Shown here piece by piece: positions 17,212 to 23,815 of a stretch of DNA of 33,917 nt. Source of the stretch: a virus; IMG/VR virus record IMGVR_UViG_3300047557_002939, positions 1 through 33,917 of that record; one strand, written 5' to 3'. A program made the position numbers and the translations under genes. The stretch's first letter is position 1, and each line of letters begins with the position of its first letter. Under the pieces are notes generated by a model. The model saw only the letters and a program-made list of their open reading frames with translations, did not search any database and was not told the origin of the DNA.

Positions 17212-17778
17212 GGGGTGCTCCTGTGATTGGTAAGTGGGGTGGAGGGTCTGCGCCGCGAGCGCGGCCAGGTCGGTCAGGCCGTCAAGGCCGGGATCGTTGG
17301 TCAGGCTGGCGCCGAGCAGGCTCAGCACGCGCCCGGTACCGGGCTCGTAGGTAAAAAGCGGGGAGATGTAACGGTACTCTCGGTCGGCGATCATGCTGGC
17401 GGCGCGGAACGTCCAGTCGATGCCCGCAGCCCAGAGGCCAGTGTCTGGGTGCCATTCGAGCCGGTCAAACCAGCCCGCGGCCGGGGCCGGCGCGCCGCTC
17501 GCCTTGGCGTGCAGCGTGGCGTGCTCGTAGTCGATGTAACGGGCGGACATGCGCCGCGACATTTCGGCCACCAGGTGCCTGGCGTCCACGTCAGACAGCT
17601 GCCAGGCCGGCGCATCCGCTGGCCGGTCGCTGCCGTCATCGGCGCGAAACGGCCCGGCCGGGATCAGGCGGAGAGTGGTGGGGGCGGCGCCGCCGACCAG
17701 TTCGCGGCGCAAGGCGGCGAAGGCCGGCGGCGCGGAGCGCGCTGCTGGCGGGGGGGTATGAAGGCGTCGAAGGGACAT
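16687..17778 (-). CDS. Phage head maturation protease/scaffold (Mu gpI type)
   Basis: A 363-residue protein combining a head protease and a scaffold, as Mu gene I/Z does. The N-terminal half (about 35-190) has the gpI pattern: RLIPAGPFRADDG, DYEHATLHA near residue 83 (with its His), APAAGWFDRLEWHPDTGLWA around 96, and REYRYISPLFTYEP around 132. The remainder (190-363) is Ala/Leu-rich and probably coiled coil, ending near a conserved LSADEQKVCRLLGVSAEDYLK. The protease cuts the scaffold from assembling proheads. It is the first head gene after the cargo interval; its start ATG at 17778 has only a weak ribosome site. Confidence 0.9.
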   Translation of the reverse strand: MSLRRLHTPPPAARSAPPAFAALRRELVGGAAPTTLRLIPAGPFRADDGSDRPADAPAWQLSDVDARHLVAEMSRRMSARYIDYEHATLHAKASGAPAPAAGWFDRLEWHPDTGLWAAGIDWTFRAASMIADREYRYISPLFTYEPGTGRVLSLLGASLTNDPGLDGLTDLAALAAQTLHPTYQSQEHPVHETLKKLLAALGLAETADESAALAAVSALQTNVAALGAQVATLATPDPAKYVPVGTLAALQAEHGRLQGQLAALTAKASAAELAQVIDAAKAAGKLTPALETWATDLGTRDLAALTSYLEAMPVILTPGTTQTGGTAPAGQAGIAALSADEQKVCRLLGVSAEDYLKTRTATV

Positions 17779-17841
17779 GCCGCCATTTTCATGGCGGGGG
17801 TTGTGGTCGGTTGGCCGTGAAGTGGTTCAGTGCCGATCTAT

Positions 17842-17857
17842 TCCCGCGCGCGCGGGA
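17842..17857. repeat. 16-base GC palindrome
   Basis: TCCCGCGCGCGCGGGA is a perfect palindrome of alternating GC, about 63 bases upstream of the protease ATG. It could be an operator, a hairpin or chance in GC-rich DNA. Confidence 0.5.
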
Positions 17858-17880
17858 GCACAGCGCCCGCCCTTGTTAGA

Positions 17881-17920
17881 CTACAGTTTTCTGTGCTTCG
17901 GCTACAGTTTTCTGTGCTTC
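17881..17920. repeat. Direct repeat with internal dyad, 21-bp spacing
   Basis: The 19-base unit CTACAGTTTTCTGTGCTTC occurs at 17881-17899 and again at 17902-17920, perfectly repeated with a 21-bp period (two DNA turns). Each copy contains the inverted repeat ACAG-TTTT-CTGT. Two dyads on the same helical face is a typical operator layout, but no binding protein is known. Confidence 0.6.
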
Positions 17921-18196
17921 CATTACCGCGCGCTGAGTGCCCTGCATCGCCCCCCTTTTCCCCCTGGCAGGACGGCGATGGATGGCGGCGGGGTACTGCA
18001 GCGGGGACGAGGCATGCCGGCCAGTTTGGCGGCATGCCGAGGGGGCGTCAGCCAAAAGGGTTCTAACGTCTGGCGGCTGCCCAGATGGCGGCATTGGCGA
18101 GCGCCTGATACCGAGAAAAACCAGCGTTATTTCTGTGCTAAATGTAGAATGTGAGGACTTTTCCTACTTTCCGGCATTGCACGAGGATATGCTCGC

Positions 18197-18736
18197 ATGC
18201 GAGACGATGATGACGAGGCGAGTGTTGCCGTTGTCACGGTAGACGAGATCACTCTCTACTGTGTTAAGGCGCCTTGGGTTGACCGCGCTGGGAGTGAGGA
18301 CAGAATTGGCACGCTGGCGATCACGCAGAAGCAGCTTGGCGCGTATGCGACGATGGGGCTGACGAGCGGCCTCGCTCAGTTTCAGCGCATCGTGGCTCCA
18401 GGGATCATTCTGGCCCGGCACATCTTCCGTGGTTTGATGCGGCCGATGTCCGTCGGCGGGAACATGTGCGCCGACCGGGACAAGCTGGTCTATAGCTGGA
18501 AGCCGAGGTTTGACTACGAGTGGCCTGGTGACCGTTTCAAGTATCCACCGGTCGAACTGGAACCTCCTGCGGGCCGTGTGTTTGTCGTCTTGGTGACTCC
18601 GAACTCGTCTGACCAATTCCCGATGGTCGATGGTTGGATCGAGCGGTGGAACTGGGTGCTCGGGAGCGACGATCTGTTTGCTGCGCCGATCAAGCATTCC
18701 GAGCGTTATGAAGAACAACTATGGAGAGCGACATGA
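18197..18736 (+). CDS. Cargo protein A of unknown function
   Basis: A 179-residue protein on the opposite strand to all phage structural genes. I do not recognise the family. The N-terminus is acidic (RDDDDE), followed by a mixed alpha/beta body with aromatic patches (YSWKPRFDYEWPGDRF around 121-136) and VFVVLVTPNSSDQFPMVDGWIERWNWVLG around 147-166 as its best-defined region. No signal peptide or transmembrane helix is seen. GAGGA lies nine bases upstream of the ATG. Its GC content is visibly lower than the neighbouring head genes, and it overlaps cargo gene B in an ATGA. Together these features mark a separately acquired two-gene operon. Confidence 0.7.
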   Translation: MRDDDDEASVAVVTVDEITLYCVKAPWVDRAGSEDRIGTLAITQKQLGAYATMGLTSGLAQFQRIVAPGIILARHIFRGLMRPMSVGGNMCADRDKLVYSWKPRFDYEWPGDRFKYPPVELEPPAGRVFVVLVTPNSSDQFPMVDGWIERWNWVLGSDDLFAAPIKHSERYEEQLWRAT

Positions 18737-19164
18737 ATGAGACTGTTATCGAGCTGAATGGCCAGCCACCATGGATGGTGGAACTGCTGAGGGCTTACCC
18801 GCCGTCCCCTTTCAAGCAGCGCGCCTACTATGACAAGCACCTCGACTGCATCCGCGTGGTCATTCGCGAGTGCAGCGTCTGCGAGCATCGACTGACGGCC
18901 ATCATGACCGTTCTTGAGGACAACTACCCAGAGCCTGGGCAGCAACCCTTCGTCGGCTTCGTGATCAAGGGCGTTGAACACCTCTTCAAGCAGATTGGTT
19001 TGCCGCTCGAAGGGGTTCTGCCGTTCATTGAACTCTTCGACAAGCTGGCGAAGTTGCATGGCGACGAGCTGACGGAGATAGTCCTTCAGCCGTATCAGGG
19101 TCTGCTGCAGGTGTTGAAGGACATTGAGCTGAAGGTCGATTTCGCCGAGGCGATGGCGGCGTAG
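18733..19164 (+). CDS. Cargo protein B of unknown function
   Basis: A 143-residue, mostly helical protein downstream of cargo gene A. The ATG at 18733 overlaps the A stop (ATGA) and has GGAG six bases upstream; an in-frame ATG at 18721 has none, so the later start is preferred. The protein is acidic and leucine-rich: ELLRAYPPSPFKQRAYYDKH near the start, a cysteine pair CSVC at about 52-55, then amphipathic helices with VEHLFKQIGLPLEGVLPFIELFDKLAKL around 86-113. No known domain is recognised. Coupled translation suggests that A and B act together, perhaps as a complex. Confidence 0.7.
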   Translation: MNETVIELNGQPPWMVELLRAYPPSPFKQRAYYDKHLDCIRVVIRECSVCEHRLTAIMTVLEDNYPEPGQQPFVGFVIKGVEHLFKQIGLPLEGVLPFIELFDKLAKLHGDELTEIVLQPYQGLLQVLKDIELKVDFAEAMAA

Positions 19165-19207
19165 CAGAACGTGCTGAGGCGTCGATTTTGATTCAGTGGC
19201 TGTGTTC

Positions 19208-19229
19208 GGCTCGAGCGGGCCGAGCCTTT
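19208..19229 (+). terminator. Hairpin downstream of cargo operon
   Basis: GGCTCG and CGAGCC form a 6-bp stem with a 7-base loop, followed by TTT, 44 bases after the stop of cargo gene B. It is a weak candidate terminator. Confidence 0.4.
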
Positions 19230-19272
19230 GGCGACAGTCTTCAGACAGGCTTCAGTGCGATCAACAGGGGGC

Positions 19273-19300
19273 AAAGGGGTCTGAACTCCCCCTTTTCCTG
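19273..19300 (+). terminator. Second hairpin with T-rich tail
   Basis: AAAGGGG and CCCCTTT form a 7-bp stem with a 9-base loop, followed by a T-rich tail (TCCTGTTTATT). It could terminate the cargo operon. The AAAGGGGTC...CCCCTTTT look also resembles REP-type palindromes of proteobacteria. Confidence 0.45.
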
Positions 19301-19326
19301 TTTATTCTTACGTGGGGGCCTGAATG

Positions 19327-19353
19327 CAGTTGTTCGGCAGAGCCGAACAACTG
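19327..19353. terminator. Perfect 12-bp hairpin between convergent genes
   Basis: CAGTTGTTCGGC pairs perfectly with GCCGAACAACTG across the loop AGA. It lies 11 bases past the stop of the minus-strand DUF4124 gene and downstream of the plus-strand cargo operon. No T run follows on either strand, so it may act as a transcription barrier or RNA stabiliser rather than a classical terminator. Confidence 0.5.
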
Positions 19354-19364
19354 ATTAGCCGTGG

Positions 19365-19889
19365 TCAGCGACTTGCCTGCAGGCTGGCCTTCTCGCGGCG
19401 CAGCGCATCGATGCGGGCCGTGTGTTTGCTGGTGGCTGCCTGCATCTCCTGCGAGATGCTGCTCTCCCAGGTCGCGCCGGCGAGGTTGTTGGCAGACCGG
19501 TACTTACGCTGCCTGAGCTTCTCCAGCTCGTCGTCCATCTCGCGCTCGGCGTCGCGAATCTCGAAGCCCAGCTCGCGAATGCGCCGCTCCTTGGCCATTT
19601 GCGCCAGCTGCTCCTGGCGCGCCTTTTGGGCATCGGCAGGGGCTGGCGTGGCTGCGTCTGGCGCGCGCGCCGCGATGGCCGGGGCCGGGGCCGGGGCTGG
19701 CGGCTCGGTCGTCTGTACGATGGTCTTTGGCTGCGCCCCCGCCTGCGGGCCGCTGATCAGGACAGCCGACTTGCCGCAGGGGCGCTCGGCGTACTTGACG
19801 ACCCCACCTTCGGTGCATTTGTAGAGGCTTTGCGCCACCGCCCCCAGGGGGGCGAGCGCGAGGAGGAGCGCGAACAGGGAAGGTTTCAT
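19365..19889 (-). CDS. Exported DUF4124 domain protein
   Basis: A 174-residue protein of the DUF4124 family, common in beta- and gammaproteobacterial genomes. It has a signal peptide (about residues 1-20, ending AVAQ) and the DUF4124 core SLYKCTEGGVVKYAERPCGK (about 21-40, two cysteines likely forming a disulfide). A Pro/Ala-rich linker (about 62-90) and a charged coiled coil (about 92-170) follow. The family's job is unknown. The ATG at 19889 is chosen because the signal peptide begins there; a TTG six codons earlier is possible. It is oriented like the phage genes but separated by long gaps, so it is probably host-derived cargo. Confidence 0.75.
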   Translation of the reverse strand: MKPSLFALLLALAPLGAVAQSLYKCTEGGVVKYAERPCGKSAVLISGPQAGAQPKTIVQTTEPPAPAPAPAIAARAPDAATPAPADAQKARQEQLAQMAKERRIRELGFEIRDAEREMDDELEKLRQRKYRSANNLAGATWESSISQEMQAATSKHTARIDALRREKASLQASR

Positions 19890-20240
19890 GGTGTCGACCC
19901 AGGGCAAAGGCGAGGTCGCCAGATTATCACGACAGATCGGAGGAGGGGAGCTTCAGGACGGCCGCTGGCGCTTCGCGCGGGCAATCGCTCCAAAGGCCAG
20001 AATGTGAGCAACGCGCTACGGAATAACCAGCGTTAAAATCCGCGTTAAATGGGTATACGTTCAACGATCGCCGTTTGGCGAAGGGGGTAGCCGCGGCGGC
20101 GCGGCTCGATGGCCTTAAATCGCGTTTCTGTGGCTCGCGCCACTGGCGACGCCGGGCGGCTAAAGCAGGGTGGGCTAGTCAACCTCAAGCACTTGACTGC
20201 GCGCCGTGGCCATTTCGCATTCTGCCGCAGCGGCTTTCTG
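19890..20240. other. Intergenic stretch upstream of DUF4124 gene
   Basis: About 350 bases with no convincing gene. On the minus strand there is a short tandem TTTAACGC motif (within 20030-20050) 130-160 bases ahead of the DUF4124 start, with a TTTAAC / 17-bp / TTATTC arrangement that could be a very weak promoter. An 11-base copy of AACCAGCGTTA (20025-20035) matches 18119-18129 on the other side of the cargo genes. Confidence 0.4.
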
Positions 20241-20471
20241 CTAAGCGGGCGGCCTGCCGGCTATGTGTGCGTCGAAATGCTCCTGCTCTGCCTCTGTCGG
20301 ACAAAGCCCGGAGGTAATGATCCCGTAGTCGATCTTATAACCCGGAAGCGCGCTCTCGATATCTTCCGCGGACGATGTCGGCGATACGCCGCGCGAATTC
20401 TCTCGGGGAGGGGCTGTTCCACGATTCAGCCCAACACTCTGCGATGAACTCACCAATATTTTTCCCGGCAT
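20241..20471 (-). CDS. Small ORF overlapping the MuF 3' end
   Basis: A candidate 76-residue protein in a different frame, starting inside the MuF gene and ending 94 bases past its stop, so 137 bases are shared. The ATG at 20471 has GGAGG nine bases upstream. The part beyond MuF looks protein-like: PGYKIDYGIITSGLCPTEAE then FDAHIAG, acidic and without repeats. The overlapped N-terminal part looks like forced coding. It could be a cognate immunity or regulatory protein of the MuF toxin-like domain, or the remnant of a gene whose 5' end was overwritten when that domain was exchanged. No family is recognised. Confidence 0.45.
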   Translation of the reverse strand: MPGKILVSSSQSVGLNRGTAPPRENSRGVSPTSSAEDIESALPGYKIDYGIITSGLCPTEAEQEHFDAHIAGRPPA

Positions 20472-21855
20472 AAGTAGATACCTCCGACGCAATTCCCTTG
20501 TCGATCGCTTCTTTATAGATCGCCTTCACTTCGCCGTCAACGCTTAACTGCAAAAGGCTGTCCAGTTGGTGCCCAAGCTCGTGGTCGACCACGCTTCGAA
20601 CTGTGTCGCACCCAACGGGGTGCCACTGCGATTCTGTGTCCCGCGACAGGTGGCGCTTGAACTCGACATCGGCCGAACCCCATTTTTTGTTGACCGAGAT
20701 CCCGGACACATGGGGATGCGTCCATGATTGAGCATATCTGTTGTCTGTTTTGCGAGGCTTGACCCACCCCTCGGCGGTCCTCCGAAACATCGCCAGGTCA
20801 CCGTCTGGATTTTTACTTGCCAGCGCATCGACAAACCTCTGGATCTCGAGTTCTCGCCATCGAGCGTTTTGGGCCTGAATGGTGCCGGTAAACTTCTGCG
20901 CGGGGCGCAGTTCAGGGAACTCCTGCAAGTGATCGAACAGGCTCTTGTTCCATGTGTTCGCAACCTCTGTCTTGATGCCCGTATAGTCGGCATAGTCGGC
21001 CAGGTTGTTAGTTACCGCCCATTCCGCGGCAGCTTTGGCGGTTGGCTGCTCGACAAATTTTGGCGGCGATGGAATGTTTGGCTTAGTCTTCACGGTGGCC
21101 TCTTCCCTCACCTGCTTCTCCGCCAGACTCTTCTCGATCGCCTGCCGCCGCCCACCAGGCGGATAGTTGAACGCCGGATCGACCCCCGCAGGCACCCGCT
21201 GCGTTTCGCCGCTGCGCGCATTGGTGTAGTCGCGCCACTGCTCCTCGGGGGCCTGGTCGACGCCCTTGCCGAGGCGCTTCAGCTGGCGCTCGCCGAGCTG
21301 GATCACCCGGCACTTGCAGCCCCACGCCTTGACCGGCATGTGCCGCAGCCACCACGGATCGTCGGCCGGCAGCACCAGGCCATCCCAGGCGGCGTGCTCG
21401 GGGCGCTCGTAGGTGCTCGGGGTGTGGTCGTACATGAGGTACGGCAGGCGATCCTTGGCCGCCTGGATGCGCTGCCACTGGCCCTCGGCGTGCGCGGTGC
21501 GTAGATTGGTGTCGTAGATGACCTTCAGCCGGCGCGGGCTGCCGAGCCGGGCGAGGACTTTCTCCCCGGTCTTCGGGTCGACGACCTCGCGCGTGCCCCA
21601 CCAGCCGCGCTTGACCAGGTTGGGGCGCAGCTCGTCGATGAAGGTCTGCAGCGTTGTGCCGTTGGCCAGGGCGGCGTCGACCTGCGCCCGGATGTCGGCC
21701 AGCAGATCGAGCTCCATGGCCTTGGCGACGGTGAACGCCACCTGGTGCTCCTGCTGCCAGACATCCAGGTACGAAAAACCGATCTGGTAGCCCTTTTGCC
21801 GGAAGTACTCGATGGCCTCCTGCGGTGGCAGGAGCTTGAGGGTGAGGTCGATCAC
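20335..21855 (-). CDS. MuF head protein fused to HExxH zinc-protease-like domain
   Basis: A 506-residue minor head protein. Residues about 20-190 are the MuF (Mu gpF/SPP1 gp7) domain, with YDTNLRTAHAEGQWQRIQ around 114-131, MYDHTPSTYERPEHAAWDG around 141-159 and the closing WGCKCRVIQL (Cys180, Cys182). After a charged linker comes an extra domain (about 275-506). It has DHELGHQLD at 424-432, an HExxH zinc motif, and a downstream GEFIAECWAES whose glutamates (469, 473, 477) could supply the third ligand. DNA for this domain is AT-richer than for the MuF part. Start is GTG, overlapping the previous gene. Such fusions are known as phage-carried polymorphic toxins; peptidase activity is inferred. 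Confidence 0.88.
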   Translation of the reverse strand: MIDLTLKLLPPQEAIEYFRQKGYQIGFSYLDVWQQEHQVAFTVAKAMELDLLADIRAQVDAALANGTTLQTFIDELRPNLVKRGWWGTREVVDPKTGEKVLARLGSPRRLKVIYDTNLRTAHAEGQWQRIQAAKDRLPYLMYDHTPSTYERPEHAAWDGLVLPADDPWWLRHMPVKAWGCKCRVIQLGERQLKRLGKGVDQAPEEQWRDYTNARSGETQRVPAGVDPAFNYPPGGRRQAIEKSLAEKQVREEATVKTKPNIPSPPKFVEQPTAKAAAEWAVTNNLADYADYTGIKTEVANTWNKSLFDHLQEFPELRPAQKFTGTIQAQNARWRELEIQRFVDALASKNPDGDLAMFRRTAEGWVKPRKTDNRYAQSWTHPHVSGISVNKKWGSADVEFKRHLSRDTESQWHPVGCDTVRSVVDHELGHQLDSLLQLSVDGEVKAIYKEAIDKGIASEVSTYAGKNIGEFIAECWAESWNSPSPREFARRIADIVRGRYRERASGL

Positions 21856-22124
21856 GGCAGGCCGTGCCAGCCAGCATCGCGCGACCAGGCGGCGATCGGC
21901 GCTTGCTCCCGGTCGTCAATGACCAGGCGCAGGTCCATCGGTTCGCAGAGGGCCGCCATCCGCGCGGCCCGCTCCATGGCGGCAGCGGCCAGGCCTACGA
22001 TGCGCCCGACGGTGCGCCAGCGGCCGCGATCGCCGGCCAGTTTCCGCTGCAGCGCCAGCGGGTGCCTGGCTGCGACGATCTGCACCGCCAGGCCAAGGTC
22101 CGGCGGCAGCTTGGCCATGACCAT
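21852..22124 (-). CDS. Small protein between portal and MuF
   Basis: A 90-residue protein with overlaps on both sides (TGATG with the portal stop, GTGA with the MuF start), so it is certainly part of the coupled packaging operon. It is Arg/Ala-rich and helical, with a conserved-looking LRLVIDDREQAPIAAW segment at about 65-80 and a C-terminal GWHGLP. No domain is recognised. Mu has no obvious counterpart at this place, but other Mu-like siphophages carry unnamed small genes here. Confidence 0.7.
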   Translation of the reverse strand: MVMAKLPPDLGLAVQIVAARHPLALQRKLAGDRGRWRTVGRIVGLAAAAMERAARMAALCEPMDLRLVIDDREQAPIAAWSRDAGWHGLP

Positions 22125-23815
22125 CAGGCTGCTGGCTTGCCAGGCACGGCGCGCCCGGCCAGGTAGGCCCAGAAGGTACCGCGCGCCAGCAGATCGACGA
22201 GGGCCGCGCTATCCATGCCGGCGATCACCTCGGGCAGGCGGTCGCGAAACTCCTGCAGGGTGGCGGCTTCCTGCGCCAGGCGGTCGAAGGGCGAGAGCAG
22301 GCCGTCCATGGTCGGCTGCCACTCCTCGCCCATCAGGTCGGCCAGGTCGTCCAGCGCGTCGCGCTCGGCCGCGGCACGCTCGGCAGCGGCCAGGGCAGCC
22401 AGGGCGGCGGGAGTCTTGTCCTGGTCCGGCGATTTGTCGGGGTCGGCGCCGCCTTTGCCCCCCTCGTTGCCTTCGTTGCCTTCGCCGTCCTCATCGTCTG
22501 GCATTGTCTTGCCGCCCGGCTTGCCCGGCCCGCGCGGTGGCTGGCCGGCAGCGTCTGCGGCTGGCGCCCCCAGCGTTTCCTCGCCCTCGGCGGCTTCCGG
22601 GATGCGCAGCTTTTCATGCACCCAGGCGACCGGGATCTTCTTCATGCCGACGGCCACGAGCTTGGGCAGGCTGTCGGCGTAGGCGGCCAGGTCTTCCGGC
22701 TCGCCGGTGTCGAACACCAGGCGCGGGCAGCGGGCGAGGCTGTCGATGCCGCCGCGGTTGAGGGCGATCAGAGGATAGAGCAGGTCGCGGGTGATGGTGC
22801 CCTCGATCTGGCGCGCATCGGCCTTGAGGATGTCGTGCCGCACCTCGTCGTGCAGATCGGCATTGCCGCTGCCGATGCCGGTCGACTTGGCCTCGGCGCT
22901 CATCGTCTGGCCCAGGATGGCCTTGCTCTGGCTGCGCTCGGCCCAATCGACCATCGCCAGGTGCGGCGAGGTGCTGCCGTTGCCGGTGATACCCTGGATT
23001 TCGAGCTGCATCTCGGCCGGCATGATGGCGCGGGCGTCGTGCCCGAGGGCAGTGACGGCGCGCAGCAGGCTGGCCTTTTCGTCGTCGGTCGCGCCGCTGA
23101 AATACTTGCCGGTGATCATCGGCAGGCCGAAGGTCTCCAGGAACTCGGCGAAGTCGCCGATGGCGTAGGCTTTGTAGAGGAATGGCCAGACGAGTACGCG
23201 ATGCAGGCCCATGCGGCCCAGGTAGCCGGTCTTGGCCTTGCCGTAGGTGTGCATGACCCAGCCAAAGGGCTGCAGCAGGGCGCCGTCGGCACTGGCATCG
23301 CGTAGCCGCAGTTCGCGCCGGGCGGCGTCCAGGCGGAACCACTCCTGCGGGCGGGGGTGGAAAGCGGGCAGCAGCTCCTTGCCGGACTTTAGCCAGGCCA
23401 GTTCGACCGGCGCGAACCCGTGCCCGACGCCATCCATCAGCGCGACGAGCAGCTCCTCGAAGGGGTCGGCGGCGTCGGTGAGCACCTCGGTGAGCCATTC
23501 CGCGTTGGCCTTCTCGGCTGCGCTGGGGTTGCGCGGCGGCTCGATCGTCCAGTCCAGCGTCAGCGGCGCCCGCCGGCGCTTGCCCATCTCGGCATAGAGA
23601 TGCGCGTCGCGCTCTTCGAGGTCACTGAAAAGACGATGTTGCGCCCACAGGTCGCCGTCGTCTGCCGCGCGCAGCCTGGCAGCCACGCGGGCCGGGCTGA
23701 GGCCGTCCAGCTGGCCGGTCAAATATTCGTTCTGCAGCGTGGTGACGCGGCTGGTCTGCGGCTCGCGCAGCGCGCCGCGGTCGATTGGGCGGCCGTATTG
23801 GTCGACTAGGCTCAA
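22124..23815 (-). CDS. Portal protein (DUF935, Mu gp29)
   Basis: A 563-residue DUF935 portal protein, the channel at the capsid vertex through which DNA enters and leaves. The family opening VDQYGRPIDRGALREPQTSR is at about 4-23; GDLWAQHRLFSDLEERDAHL follows around 54-73 and PLTLDWTIEPP around 84. The stretch LVWPFLYKAYAIGDFAEFLETFGLP (about 209-233) is strongly conserved in the family. Residues about 420-470 are a Gly/Asp/Glu-rich linker. The start is TTG at 23815, supported by GAGGAG six bases upstream and an overlap with the terminase stop (TTGA). No ATG fits the family start. Confidence 0.93.
   Translation of the reverse strand: MSLVDQYGRPIDRGALREPQTSRVTTLQNEYLTGQLDGLSPARVAARLRAADDGDLWAQHRLFSDLEERDAHLYAEMGKRRRAPLTLDWTIEPPRNPSAAEKANAEWLTEVLTDAADPFEELLVALMDGVGHGFAPVELAWLKSGKELLPAFHPRPQEWFRLDAARRELRLRDASADGALLQPFGWVMHTYGKAKTGYLGRMGLHRVLVWPFLYKAYAIGDFAEFLETFGLPMITGKYFSGATDDEKASLLRAVTALGHDARAIMPAEMQLEIQGITGNGSTSPHLAMVDWAERSQSKAILGQTMSAEAKSTGIGSGNADLHDEVRHDILKADARQIEGTITRDLLYPLIALNRGGIDSLARCPRLVFDTGEPEDLAAYADSLPKLVAVGMKKIPVAWVHEKLRIPEAAEGEETLGAPAADAAGQPPRGPGKPGGKTMPDDEDGEGNEGNEGGKGGADPDKSPDQDKTPAALAALAAAERAAAERDALDDLADLMGEEWQPTMDGLLSPFDRLAQEAATLQEFRDRLPEVIAGMDSAALVDLLARGTFWAYLAGRAVPGKPAA

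Larger units (their letters stand above)
17779..18196. promoter_or_regulatory. Divergent intergenic region, cargo versus head genes
   Basis: This 418-base stretch without a convincing gene separates the plus-strand cargo operon from the minus-strand protease gene. It holds a 16-base palindrome (17842-17857) and a 21-bp-spaced direct repeat (17881-17920). A weak promoter-like TAGAAT (18145-18150) lies 46 bases before the first cargo ATG, without a good -35. The 5' part is very GC-rich; the 3' part (after about 18110) is notably AT-richer. Regulation of either strand from here is inference. Confidence 0.5.

Noticed and set aside
17777-18154. Open frames in the region before the cargo operon, including one reading EAQKTVAEAQKTV
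   Set aside because: The repeat of EAQKTV only reflects the 21-bp DNA repeat. The frames lack good ribosome sites and have shadow-like composition.
19261-19300. Possible REP element (AAAGGGGTC...CCCCTTTT)
   Set aside because: Only one copy was seen and no transposase is nearby, so it is listed only as a possible terminator.
20042-20053. GCGTTAAATGGG shared with 32262-32273, and GCGTTAAAT at 155
   Set aside because: The 12-base match is suggestive of an operator, but the copies lie in unrelated settings, partly over a stop codon, and the match is close to chance for this window.
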